Assembly: GCA_002286715.1 (NCBI GenBank)
Contig: NSJX01000007.1
Coordinates: 726,499 to 790,498, forward strand
Reading direction: 5' to 3'
DNA from: Dentipellis sp. KUC8613
Taxonomy: Eukaryota; Basidiomycota; Agaricomycetes; Russulales; Hericiaceae
DNA length: 64,000 nt
In this document: piece by piece, positions 21,683-32,800 of the stretch
Layout: each line of letters begins with the position of its first letter
Numbering within the stretch: the stretch's first letter is position 1
Notes under the pieces: generated by a model
Seen by the model: the letters and a program-made list of their open reading frames with translations, nothing else
What the model was told of the DNA's origin: nothing
The model's database searches: none
Program-made: the position numbers and the translations under genes

Positions 21683-23194
21683 ATGAACCAAGACATAGGG
21701 CAGTACCGCGACTCTCCTTCGCATATTCCGGCATCCTTTACGAAGTATCATCATCCATATTTCACGCCAATTGAGGTCGACTACCTTTCGGAGAAACAGC
21801 GCGGCAAGTTATCCTCGAACCAAGAGGACAAGGCTCGTCAGCAGGCGTGTGCATTCATTGAGGCGGTGGGTGCAAAGATTGGCTTGTGTGTCTTGTGCTT
21901 CTCGTTTATTTTGGAGTCGGCTAATAGTATCTGCAGTCCCAGGAAGACGATCGCTACAGCACAGAGCTTGTATCACCGGTTTCACTTGTTCTTTCCGCGC
22001 AAGGATTTTGGATACCACGTACGTCTGTTTACTGTTCTTTAGCTTCCGTGCCTTCTAACCGTTCTGGCCAGGATGTCACGCTCGCCACCCTCTACGTCTC
22101 CAGCAAGATGCACGATACCCTCAAGAAGCCCCGCGAGATCCTCATGGTATCTTATGCCATCCGATTCCCTGAGCAGGCAGCCAAGTCGAAGTCAATAGCG
22201 GGTGAGATTGACATGGACCCTGCGGTACGTACTATTGAGTCGACAATTGCGCGGACGTGTGTCTAACTAAGAGTTATGACAGGTTGTTGAGCAGGACCGA
22301 CAGCGGGTGCTAGCTGTCGAGCGGCTGGTGCTCGAGACTATATGTTTCAACTTCACATCGAGGATGCCGTTCCCATATGTCATCAAGGTCGCAAGGGCGT
22401 TGAAAGGTGTGCCTCTCCCGCACCCAATTCATCTGGCAGCCTTCTGATTCACGTGGAACAGTATCGAAGAGGCTCAGCAAACTGGCATGGCGACTGACTA
22501 TTGACAGGTACGTGTTACTATATCTGAAGATATTGCGGGTCCTGGCGCTGTCTCCCATGCATTGTGCTGACTGACCTCGCATTCTTCTGCCAGTCAACGA
22601 ACACTAGTGCCGCTTCAATTCCCGCCGCACGTCGTTGCTGTCGCATGCATATACCTCGCCGCACTTCTCTCGACATTTGAGCGCACCGAACCCCCAGCGG
22701 AACCGGAGCCTGGTTGCGTAAGCGACCAAGAGCTGGTATCCATGCTCCAGAACCACGGTCCATGGGAGCGGAAGTTCCAAGCGCAAATCGAGGACCTCGA
22801 AAGTGAGTCTCTTCATTCCTTTCCAAGGACTGTACTAATTGTGATGTCGTCGGCCCACGCAGTAATCGTGCACGCCATCCTCGACCTGCTCGTCACCGCA
22901 GCGCAGAACCCCGCCGCATCCACGAGCCCCAGCACGCCGTCTTCACCCTCGCCATACGCCTCTCGCTCGCATGCGCACGCGCACACGCTCCCGCCACCAC
23001 CGACTTCGCCGTGGAAGAGTGACATGCTCATCCGGCTGAAGATCGCGATGCGCGAGTCGGAGCATACGCCCCGGGAGCGGGTGCTGCTGATGAGCGAAGG
23101 CGAGAACCCGAATGATGTCGGGCGGGGCGAGAACGTGCTCGGCCGGAACGAGGGGACTGTGCGTTTCCTGTTCGGCCCGCGCGGGGCTTCCTGA
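21683..23194 (+). CDS. Cyclin of the RNA polymerase II CTD kinase (CTK2/cyclin K type)
   Basis: Predicted regulatory partner of a CTK1/CDK12-like kinase that phosphorylates the polymerase II C-terminal domain. The ATG at 21683 gives MNQDIGQYRDSPSHIPASFT. The first cyclin box reads DKARQQACAFIEAVGAKIGF, PRKTIATAQSLYHRFHLFFP, DVTLATLYVSSKMHDTLKKP, REILMVSYAIRFPEQ; the second starts at VLAVERLVLETICFNF and includes KLAWRLTIDSQRTLVPLQFP, HVVAVACIYLAALLSTF. The first intron uses the GTGTGT donor inside GGCTT|GTGTGT so that the spliced text is IGFPRKT. The C-terminus has a low-complexity insert (His/Ala/Pro/Ser, about 22915-23010) and ends at 23192-23194. Six introns. The match is closest to the CTK2 type, but cyclin K/T proteins share these blocks. 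Confidence 0.84.
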
Positions 23195-23449
23195 AGATGG
23201 GAGCTTTGAGGTTGGGAATAGGAGCCCATGTTGTGTGGGTGCGATACAAGATGTTTATTAGTGTAAAGCAGCTAGGTGGTAATGTACGGTATGGATACAG
23301 ATACATAGGTCGTTGGTGTCATGAAAAGGATAACGGCGTGAAATACACGCGCCGGACGTAGAGGGTGTAGCGTGTAGGTATCTAATTAGATCAGGAGGCA
23401 GGTGTGAAGGGCCAATATGTCAAGTCGTATTAGTTCAATCCATCCGTAA

Positions 23450-24968
23450 TTAGACTGGGAGGCCTGTGAGGCGTCGGACTGTAGGAAGGACAAGGGGGAA
23501 GATGATTTGTCTCATGGGGCTGATTGGGGGAGGGATGACCATGCCACCCGCGAGGCCCCGTCTATGCCATGAATCCACTGTAAGAAGACGAGTATTCAGT
23601 ACTGATTGTGAAGTCAATAAGATCGAATCCCACATACCTAGAGGCTGAGCAAGAATAACGATATCGAAGTACACCCAAACACGGCCGAGGAACCCGCCAA
23701 CACGCCTTCCAGTGATCATCTTCCATATACGTTCCCCAATGACCGAGAAACCCTGCATCATGAAAAACATAGGAACGCGCCACTCCCACCCACGGCCCAT
23801 CGCGTATATTGTGCACTCATGAAACAGGCCCGAGGCAAGGAATGTGCCCAGGACGAGGCCGATGTTGCCGAAGAGCACGTAGCCGGGGATGCCGCCAAAC
23901 ACGAGGAATGTCTGGCGCAGCAGCTGGTGCCAGCGCTTAGCCCAAAACTCGTGGAGCGACTGCGCGCCCCATGGGTTCTCCACGACGGGAGGCCATGCGG
24001 TGGGCGAGTGGCCCAGAAGGCCGACTGCAATCACGGTGCATAGGTCGTACACCATGTGAAAGCCCGCGAGGAGCGCACAGCCGGTGAGGAAGTGGATGGA
24101 GGTGGACAGAGCATATCTCTGCAGAGGTGGGAGCGAAGAGAAGAATATACTGCCGCCGAGAGGATGTCCAACACCGGGCACGAGCTTGAGTAATGACTCG
24201 AAGAAGTCTAGCAGCAAGTAATGCGCGATGAAAGACACGAGTGTTTCACGCAGGAAGCTTGGCCGGTCGAGCGGGCGAGTTTCCTTCGGGATGTACACGC
24301 CTCGCCCAAAGTCCCACCCGATGCCGCGAATGGCGAACATAATCTCGAATGCGTCCTCGAGCCACGCGGGGATGAAGGAGCTGCCGGGACGTTGCTGAGA
24401 CTGCTCGTCCCCTGGCGCGTCGGCGTCCTTCTTTGCACTGACCGCGGGTTCCTTCATGCTGCCGGCCGCGGACGTGGCCTCGCCCTGCTTCAGTGTGCCA
24501 TATGGCGCGAATGCCATGTCTAGTCCTTTGGCGATGATAACGAAGGCGGAGAGGGCTGCAAACCAGAGGAGTTTAGTCAGCATAGAGACATTATGCATAG
24601 GATGGAAGATCGCCCACATGCTCCCCAGTTGTAGACGTTCAGTCGTGGATCCTGCCATACATATCCAAAGGCCGAATGCAGCGCGGTTGTGATGAGCGTT
24701 GGGAGCATGAGCACGCGCATGACGCGGGTATTTGGTCTGCGCGCGAGATACGCCATGAAGATGAAGGGGATCGTCTGCATGAACGTGTACGGTGCGGTGT
24801 GCCATGAGACGGGGATGCGGTCCTGCGGCTCCGGCACGAGAGTGCGAAAGGCTTGCATGGCCGCGATTTGGAACCTATCGCACATATGCCAGCTCTGAGG
24901 TCAATACTCCGTTGACGCGCATTGCAGAATACATGGCTGACTTACTCTTGCCAGATGGTAAGGCCCAT
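23450..24968 (-). CDS. Wax-synthase-like MBOAT acyltransferase
   Basis: Multi-pass membrane protein with a wax-synthase domain (MBOAT-like), predicted O-acyltransferase; the acyl acceptor is unknown. Hallmarks: ENPWGAQSLHEFWAKRWHQ, LLRQTFLVFGGIPGYVLFGN, and ASGLFHECTIYAMG, whose His is the expected catalytic residue; then WRVPMFFMMQGFSVIGERIW. My model starts at 24968 (MGLTIWQ), with an intron (about 24944 to 24891) joining DWHMCDRFQIAAMQ. A second intron (about 24574-24625, with a TGACTAA branch) joins YVWQDPRLNVYNWGAS to LSAFVIIAKGLDMAFAPYG; without it the frame appears broken. The C-terminus VRRLTGLPV stops at 23450-23452. The start is less certain than the rest. Same strand as, and downstream of, the NiCoT gene; no functional link seen. 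Confidence 0.75.
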
Positions 24969-25476
24969 GATAGAAATGTGATTAGTCCAAGGTGTACGCC
25001 GATAGAAGCTATATAAAAGACGTAGAGTGGTGTGGGTGTTGTAGGGAAAGGTGGGCCTGCGTCAGGCGCAGCGTCAGAGAGGAAGGACACGAGACGGAGG
25101 CCACTCCGACGACATGTGCACGCGTACACTGGCGCCCTGACACCGACTCCATCGTAATCGCACTGACCGCGCGCCGAATGCGGCCCTCCTCCGGCGGCGC
25201 GCCTCGGACCTCTCCCCCTCCTCCCGCAGCCTTGCACTCACTTTGAACCCGAGGCAACTCACCCGGCGGGATCTTCTGGACCTTAGACCTCAGTCAGCTC
25301 GATGGTGTCGAATGCAATCGACATGCCCCTTTGTCCTGCTAAGCGGGACCGAGCTCTCCTCCGAGAGCCCCATGACGTCGCTCGCCAATCGTAAAGCTAC
25401 ATGTTTTCTTCCGTTTTACGCTACACGAAACACGTACTGCTACAATGTCGCGATCGCAAACCCAATTCAAGCTCGG
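24969..25476. other. Intergenic, upstream of the MBOAT gene
   Basis: About 500 bp between the NiCoT stop and the MBOAT start, both minus strand. A longer frame on the minus strand (about 24875-25237) encodes a hydrophobic stretch (LYVFYIASIGVHLGLITF), but it has no ATG and its frame cannot be spliced to the downstream MBOAT exons, so I left it out of the gene. Confidence 0.4.
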
Positions 25477-27694
25477 TCAAGCTGTCGGGTCCGGCCGGGC
25501 ACTCAATCGCCCTGTCTTTATTAGAACCCACCTTGCCCCGTACCACGAACCGACTACGAAAACAAATGCTCCAACAATGCCTGCGCCGATGTATCCAGAA
25601 TTGTCGTTGGCCTATCAGGTGAAAGTCAGCATATGTCCCACATCCTCAGAAAATTTTGCTTTACGTTCGCCCAGAAGCGCCACCAGCTTCCCGCAAGCCC
25701 CCCTCCGTCCGGTGCATCGGCGGCTGCCTGGCATTGTGAACAGTTGTCGCCGATGAGACCCATGATGGTGATGAGGGAAATACTACATCGTTTCAGTCAA
25801 GGGTTTGCAAGTAAAGTCCGCTTGAACAGGACTTGCAGCTTACCTGAAGGCGACCAGGATGCTCATAGAGGTCAGAACGATGCTCAGACCCGACATCATG
25901 TTCCTCTTCACTCTCGCTTCCTTCTTCGCATGCTCCTCTACTTCCACGACTTTCACGTTGACCTCCCGACTCGGCACTGCGAAATCTTCAGGGGGAGAGC
26001 AACTCTTTAGGGAACCTCTCTCAGGGTCTTCAGGAGTCGCAGGCGCGTCCACGCTGGCTTGCAAGCCCTGCAGTTCCTCGGCTAGTCCCGCACGAGGCTT
26101 GGAAGGTTCAGGACTGCTGGGAACGGCCGCATCGATTCCCTCTGCCTCCGGGATCGCTGCCTGCTCCACAAGAGCCGGACTGAGCGGGCGCGGAGCTTCA
26201 AAGAGCGCAAACGAGCGCTCTGGGAAGCCCGAGTACGAATACAGCATCAAGATTGAGTCGACCGAGTCGAGCAGGGTCATTCCCGCAGTGAACAGCAGCT
26301 GTCCGTGCAGCGGGCGGTCATCAGCCGTCGCACGTCATTTTGGCAGGGCAGGGAAAGGCACATACGGGGAGCACGACGATGTCAGCGGGCGGGATGCCCT
26401 TGCCGTCGGCCCCCTTCTTGGCAATCGCAGAGACAGCAAGGAGCGCGATTGAAGATGCTGTGTCGAAACCTAAAGGCAGATGTTAAGGAAGGTGGATAGA
26501 TGTGAACGCCAATGGGCGTACCAAACCCAAAGAGCACGCCTACGGGGTACATCTAATAACCGACCGTTCTGTCGTCAGATACGCTGGCTCAGTACGGGGA
26601 AACGGTATCGCGCACCTTCCATGGGCGGTCCACGAATTTGACGATAGGGCCTAGAATTTTCATCATAATCGTCTGGTTGTACCTCCCTTCGTCCTCCAAG
26701 AGGTCTTCGTCAGCGTTGATCTCTTCCCCGCGCTCCAGCTGTGCCGCCCTTCTCCTCTTGTTCTGGACACTTTCAGCTTAGACGCGATGGGCGGAGATCT
26801 AAGAGACACGGCTACCTGACGGCGCTTGCGGAGTATCCTGTACAGTATTATGGAATTCGCTAAACCCACGATGAACAGGAACGTTGCGCTAACGGCGGAT
26901 CCTGAACTCTGAGTTTAGCTGACGAACGCGGCTGGAGCAAGGGAAGCATACCGACGATCCCCCCGACGCTGCCAACACCTCCAATTCTATCCGCGACGTC
27001 TGTACTTATCGCGATCGCGACATTCTGCGGCATGGGTCTTGTTGAGCGAGGTGTATGTCTGTGTTGAGAATTTACTCACAACAACGATCACAATGGTGCT
27101 GTGGCCAAGGGAGAAGAACAGCCCGCATGTCACGGGTAGTTGTCCCAGACTGATTAATCCCCTTGTCGCGTTGTCTATTGCGCTGTTTCAATTGCATAAT
27201 GTCAGGCACTGAAATCCCCGCCGAACTAGGTTCAACACTAGAAAGCATAAATTTAAGCATCAAAGAAGTCATCGGAGGGGTTTCAAGGGACTTACGTTCG
27301 TGGCAGCATCGTCGACCATACCTTATGTGGTCTGCGTCAAGAGCTGGGAGTCATTCGCCGTCAGTATTCCACTGCCCTTTCCGAAGCACGAAGACGGACG
27401 GAATAACCAATGATGTACTCACCATGTCGGAGGCCTATGGTCTGACCCCGTGCGATGACTGATGTCGGACTGTGTGCGGAAGCCAAGAACAACAGAACGT
27501 ACCCAAGCAAGCAATGCCAGACTCAAAATCGGCTGCGTGTCCGCGCTCCTTCCGAACAATATACCTGCAACTATCCAGCATACGGCATTCGCGAGCAGCT
27601 CAGATGAAAGCAGCAGCGCTGAGCGGCCGAAGATCGTGAGACGGCGTCGGCGATAAGAGCGCCATCCTCGCAGAGACCTAATGAATGTCGACAT
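25477..27694 (-). CDS. NiCoT family nickel/cobalt transporter
   Basis: High-affinity Ni2+/Co2+ permease of the plasma membrane, feeding nickel enzymes such as urease. The start at 27694 (MSTFIRSLRGWRSYRRRRL) leads to TM1. All four family signatures are present after splicing: HALDADHISAIDNATRG (HX4DH motif in TM2; an intron at about 27199-27311 splits the Ser codon), LFFSLGHSTIVIVV, GFDTASSIALLAVSAI, and LFTAGMTLLDSVDSILMLY. A cytosolic loop of about 110 residues rich in Pro, Glu and Lys (about 25880-26220) follows, then ARVKRNMMSGLSIVLTSMSI. The last exon is easily missed: an intron at about 25614-25670 joins WWRFWAN to ANDNSGYIGAGIVGAFVFVV, GSWYGARWV, stop 25477-25479. At least eight introns. 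Most similar to fungal NIC1-like proteins; Ni versus Co preference cannot be read from sequence. Confidence 0.88.
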
Positions 27695-29654
27695 CCGCTG
27701 CTTCTGCCTCCCGATATTCTTGGATCGATGAAATCTGGGAAGCTGGACGAAGCTGCGCGGTGGGATTTCGCGGTAAGTACAGGAAAGAAGGTGCGCATTA
27801 TGCTGGAATTGACAGCGACTGCAAGGTGCTTATCGTATGCAGATAAGGAGGTGCGCAGGCTGGCCAATTGCCGTCCCTATTCCACGGCGCCTTCTCGGCG
27901 ACATCCTGATTACTAGATAAGGGAACCTCAAAGCGGATCTCGATCTACGTAGTTGCCAACGACAAGACCTTGCGCTGCATGGCTCTCAATCCATATCCAG
28001 CCCGGCAAAAACGATCCTGAGTGATCGATGATGGCCAAGAACACGACAAGATGGTACATGCCGGGGGCATCCTGAACTGTGTTCATCCCATGACAGAAAA
28101 TCAGAAGGACCCGACAAAGCCAAAGTCAAATGGCTCAGGCGCGCGACTCTGAAGTGTTTCGACGGTGACTGCTTCTGAGAAAAGAAGGCTGAGCTCTGCC
28201 GCAGCGGTCGAGCAAACTGTAGAAGCGCGTGAGAGAGCGCCGCTGAGATATATGACAGAGAACTTCGTGAACATATTTTGGAGCATGTCATGCCGCGACT
28301 CGCAGATGTCCGCGGGGTTGCAATTACGAGACTGACCTGAGTTCTCGTTGACATTAACCGCTCTGACCCCCATAGGATGCAGATGGTGGCGGTTCTGAGC
28401 ATAACTGCAAGCCATGACACAGACAGAGTGCACCTCATGAAATCGTATATACGTACGCACAGGCTGACTTGACAGACGAATGAATTCAAGACGGCTCCTT
28501 TCTATCCCCGGAGGAACTTATCAGCACATGAGGTGGGCGTAAGTACGCACTCACCATCCTTACAGAATGCGATGCAGCGTGAAACTTTCGGCCACCGATG
28601 ACGACATTTCACCGGAAGGCCGTACGCAGCGAGCAAAAGAAAAAGATAGACCACAGATGCGGAGAGTTCGTGTGCACCACCGCAGCGTGCTGAGGACCGG
28701 ACCGGGCGCTGCTCTGCGCTAAGGATTGCACTGAGCAGAGGTTCAACTGATTTTGCATGGCGGATCATGAAATTTGCTTGCACTAGCGGAGACCCATGGA
28801 ATGGACTTGCCCAAAACCGACGAATCTGGTGACTTTGAAGGTCTGCTTATTGTCTGAAGGATCTCGCAAAGCGGCGCTGCGGAGAGCATCCTAGCCAATT
28901 CGGTGGAGCATGCGGGGAAATGATCCCGGCAGATAGGATTGCAATGGAATCGGAAGTAAATTAACAGAGGCTATTCATGTCGAGGAAGGTGCCGGCAGGA
29001 TGATGGGTGTGGCGAGGAAGACGGCTGGATGTCTGAGAGGAATATCATGGGGCACGGGCGGCAGAAGACAAGGATGGGAGTAGAAGAGGGTGTGGGATAT
29101 AAAGGCTGATGGGAGAGTCTGGGCAAATGGATCTACCCTTGTGTTTGCCCGTGTTTGTAGTTGGTTCGACGCGCTCTCGCTTCGCGTCCTGCTCACTCTT
29201 CGCCCGGTCTTCGCTCTCGTCGCTGTCTGCTTCCTCTCACGCCCCCTCCGACACGTTCCCCTCCTCCTTACGCCCCGCCCCATCTCCCTTTAGTTTCTTT
29301 CTTCTTTTTCTCTCGTCTCTGTTGTATCTTCTAGCTCTTCTTTTCTCCAGACGCGTCGCGGCTTCACCAGTGCTCACAAGTACCCCCTTCCGCAACATCG
29401 CACTTCGTCAAGACAACGCGTTCCCACTCGCATCTTCCTCGCATATATCCCCCTCCCTCGACTTCGACTTCTGTTCTTTCCCCCGCGGCTCCCCCTTTGC
29501 TGGATGCCAGCCCGCATCCCTGCAACCTATCCACGATTTCGCCTCTAACGAACTTCGCCTTTGTCCATACCCTCCTTCGCGTTGTAATTCTTCTTCTGGT
29601 ATCGTCCTCTCTCTGGCGGGTCTGCTCTTCGTTTTTTGGACTCACGCTCATTAG
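27695..29654. other. Intergenic, 2 kb, ending in a pyrimidine-rich leader
   Basis: Between the NiCoT start (minus) and the RasGEF gene (plus), so a shared divergent regulatory region. The part 27700-29090 shows no gene that I can support. A TATA-like box lies at 29098, and 29160-29650 is strongly C/T-rich, typical of basidiomycete 5' leaders. The open frame at 29109-29654 within it is compositional, not a recognised protein. Confidence 0.5.
29098..29104 (+). promoter_or_regulatory. TATA-like box of the RasGEF gene
   Basis: TATAAAG followed downstream by a long pyrimidine-rich tract. The distance to the ATG (about 715 nt, with a leader intron) implies a long 5' UTR of 600 nt or more if this box is used. 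Confidence 0.35.
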
Positions 29655-29725
29655 GTGAGTTGCTTTTCTTCTGTGCCACACTTACCAACCCTCCTAGGGT
29701 GCAAGCGGCTAACGTAGCTCTGTAG
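29655..29725 (+). other. Probable 5' UTR intron of the RasGEF gene
   Basis: Donor GTGAGT at 29655, branch-like CTAAC at 29708-29712 and acceptor TGTAG ending at 29725, all upstream of the ATG at 29814. An alternative acceptor CAACAG ends at 29768. Inferred from splice signals. Confidence 0.45.
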
Positions 29726-29813
29726 GACAACTTGCATTGATACCATACATATTACTATTCCCCAACAGGAACATACCCTTTTCTTGTCGACTCTTCCTAC
29801 ATGCGGACTAGCT

Positions 29814-32800
29814 ATGATGCCTTCTGCTCAGCTTAGAATCGACACCTCTGTCGCTCGTACCAAGAGTCCTTCTTCCGCCAAATCTCTACGGAGTATCAAA
29901 TCAGGAAGCACACACCTTTCTGCGGACAGACCAGTACGCAGCGTCTCGCCCCTATCGGGCAGGTCAACGCCAGCGTTGATCTCACCAATACCCTCATCAT
30001 CGAATGCCTCGACCTCTTCCCTGCATCTTCCCATTTCTGCACCCACCTCTCATTCCGAAGCTGAGTCCGCTTCGGCTTCTACCTCGAGCGCCCCTGCTTC
30101 CACTCGCTCAATTGCGTCAAAACGCAACTCGGAATACGTCCTCGCCATGCATGATTTTGTCCCGGAACAGAAAAATGCAACATGTCTAGCATTTCGCGCC
30201 GGGCAGGTCATTCACGTGCTCAACCGTGACACAAGTGGCTGGTGGGACGGTGAGCTGGATGGGAAAAGGGGCTGGTTTCCGAGTAACTATGTCAACGGTG
30301 ATTTTGGACTGTTCGATGAGGAGCTCCCTTCAAAATCTGTGAGTGCCTCTTCGCTTAACAGACTGCGGTACCTAACGATCGTTGAATTACGGCAGCGATC
30401 GCGATTTGGCCATGCCCATACTAGGTCCACAGTCTCTACAGCTTCGTTCGCCAGTTCAACTTCTTCGAGACAAGGCCCGTTTTCAAGAAACGACTATTGT
30501 CCACCTCTTATGGTGCCTTTGCTTCATGCACTATCGCTCCTTCAAAACGCAGTTCGCTCTAATCGAACGGCGCATTTCCAACCCTCTGTGGCATGCATTA
30601 TCTCTTGCGTGCGAGCCATTCTGGAAGCGGCGGGATGCTTGTCTCGTGACGCCGCCTTGCTGAAGCATTATCCATCTCTAGCTCAGGAGCGAAGACGTAT
30701 TTTGTCAGACCTAGCTGCCATTGTTACTCAATCCAAGAAAGCCTCGACGGAGGAGCCGGTGGACGAGGAGCAGCGCGATTCTGAAGTTCAGCGCATGGTC
30801 CGGCTTGGCGGGCAGGTCTTTTCCCGTGTGCGACGTTTTCTGGCTGTCGCTGTTCAGTGCGGAGTCGAACTGCCGGAGCGTCAGTCACCGGATGGCGAAC
30901 TTGTTCCCTCCGACTCAAGTTCGTCACAATCTTCCAGCTCATTGTCCAAAGGAGGTTCCGCGACCACCCCAACTTCTGTCGGTGACGAAGACGATACGTT
31001 CCGCGCATTGCCTTGGAAGAAAACCGAAAATGGAATCTCACAACGGCCGAGGATGCGCGCTCGGGATCGGCCAGGGACGCCCGGCAAGGCAAGGAGTCTT
31101 GGTGATCTCCGGAGCCAACGTAAGTTGGCAATGGAGGGGAATACAGTGCCGGTGCCTGCGCTCACGCCGCGGAAACTTCAGCAAATCAAGGTATTTGCGC
31201 CTGCGAATGGCCGACTGAATGGCCACAAGCACGACGTTTCCGTCAGCAGCACATCTTCCTCCTCCTCGTTCTCGTCGCTAAATACGTCTGGCACGCCGAT
31301 AACTCCTACATTCCCTTCTGGTCCCTCCAGCTACGAGGAGGTCGTGGATGCTCTGCGCTATACACACGATCAGTATCTGTCGACTATTGCTGCCTTCATT
31401 GGTCATGCACACTCGCATACACGGACTTCGCATGCGTCCAGTACGGGACATATGTACGAGCTTGTCCGCGAGATTGTCGAGATTGTCTGCAAGCTTCTGA
31501 CAATCGTCGAGGCTGTTCTGCATCATCCTACCATTCCTCCTCATAAGGTTGCGAATCTCAAGACCGCGAAGGAAGGCTTGTACAAGGCGACTAGTGCCCT
31601 GGCAGAGGCTGTTCGGACGCTTACTGGGGCGCTTCCGCCAACTATGAGCGAGGAGCAGGAGAAGACGGCACTCATCAAGTCCGCCACGGATGCTTTGAAG
31701 GCCGGTGCCGATTGTGTTGCGGCAGTCAAAATGTGTCTCAGCCGCGCATCTGGCGAAAGCCCGTTCATGATTGAGCTCCCCAAAGTTTCAGACGAGCACC
31801 CGGTACCTCTGACGCCCCGCAAATTCCTCCACGGCATGTCTCCTCGACTTTCAAAATCGATGAGCATGGGCACTCTTCAGTCACCTGGCGATGATATCCC
31901 AGAAGACGACGAGGACGTCACTGTTCAAATCCGGGCTGTCGCAGACGCTCAATCTCGTCCCTCGCAGCAGCCGATTATCGAAGTCTCGGAGGAGCCTGAG
32001 GCGGCAGAGCCCATTGCGTCGCCAGCGATGCCAACACCGCCGATGTCTGCACCTGCTGTCTCCCACGCCCCGCGCAAGCCGGCAGCTCTCCAGATCTCGA
32101 ACGCGCAAGTCCAGCCGGACCTCCCGTCTCCGGCATCCATCGTACGTACCGACGATGGGACGACATGGGAGGGAAGTCATCCCGAGCACGGCCAGGGCGG
32201 GTCGCTGGAAGAGAAGATTCTGAATGGCGACCTTCCGACAGTACCCATGCCGACTATGCCGGACTTCCTGCAGACGGATTCGGAGTCGTGGATGCTCTCG
32301 CATGATTACCCTGCAGAGGACGTTGCTTACAACAGCGACGGATTCCTCGTGGGCGCTAGTCTTCCGGTTCTGGTCGAGAAGATGACGCCGCATGCGTCCA
32401 TTGTGGACCCTGCTTTCTCTGCGGTGTTCTTCTTGACTTTCAGGCTGTTTGCTTCGCCTCTGGAACTGCTTCAGGCAATCATCGACCGGTACAATCTGGT
32501 ACCGCCTGAGGGCCTTGCAGAAGAGCAGGTGTACTTATGGCAGCAGCGCAAGGGCATTCCTGTTCGGTTGCGCGTGTCGAACTTTATCAAAGTTTGGCTC
32601 GAGATGTACTGGCGACCGGCAGCCGATAGCTCAATTCTTGATGCGCTGCATGACTTCAACCGAGACGCGCTCGCTCTCATGTTCCCAGGCCCGTCGCAGA
32701 GGATCCACGAGATCATCAAGCTACGAATGCAGCAGACCGAGGACACGCTCATTAGCCCGAGGCCGGATCGTGCGCGCGATGCAGGCATGCCGCTCAACCC

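Noticed and set aside
24574..24640. Apparent frame break in the MBOAT gene after DPRLNVYNWG
   Set aside because: A 60-70 nt intron with a TGACTAA branch site and TTTGCAG acceptor joins the two frames cleanly.
24875..25257. Hydrophobic minus-strand frames proposed as the MBOAT N-terminus
   Set aside because: No ATG in frame and no splice phase that connects them to the conserved exons; the start at 24968 needs no extra assumption.
27297..27345. Apparent frameshift just after HALDADHI in the NiCoT gene
   Set aside because: Placing an intron from the GTATGG after ATAAG to the CAG before CGCAATAGAC restores HISAIDNATRG in frame, so no mutation is needed.
27986..28783. Minus-strand frames of 90-170 codons upstream of the RasGEF gene
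   Set aside because: No recognisable domain and unusual residue composition; both strands have equal-looking frames.
29109..29654. 181-codon frame in the RasGEF leader
   Set aside because: Ser/Phe/Leu/Pro-only composition from a C/T tract; lies upstream of the true ATG and ends at the leader intron donor.
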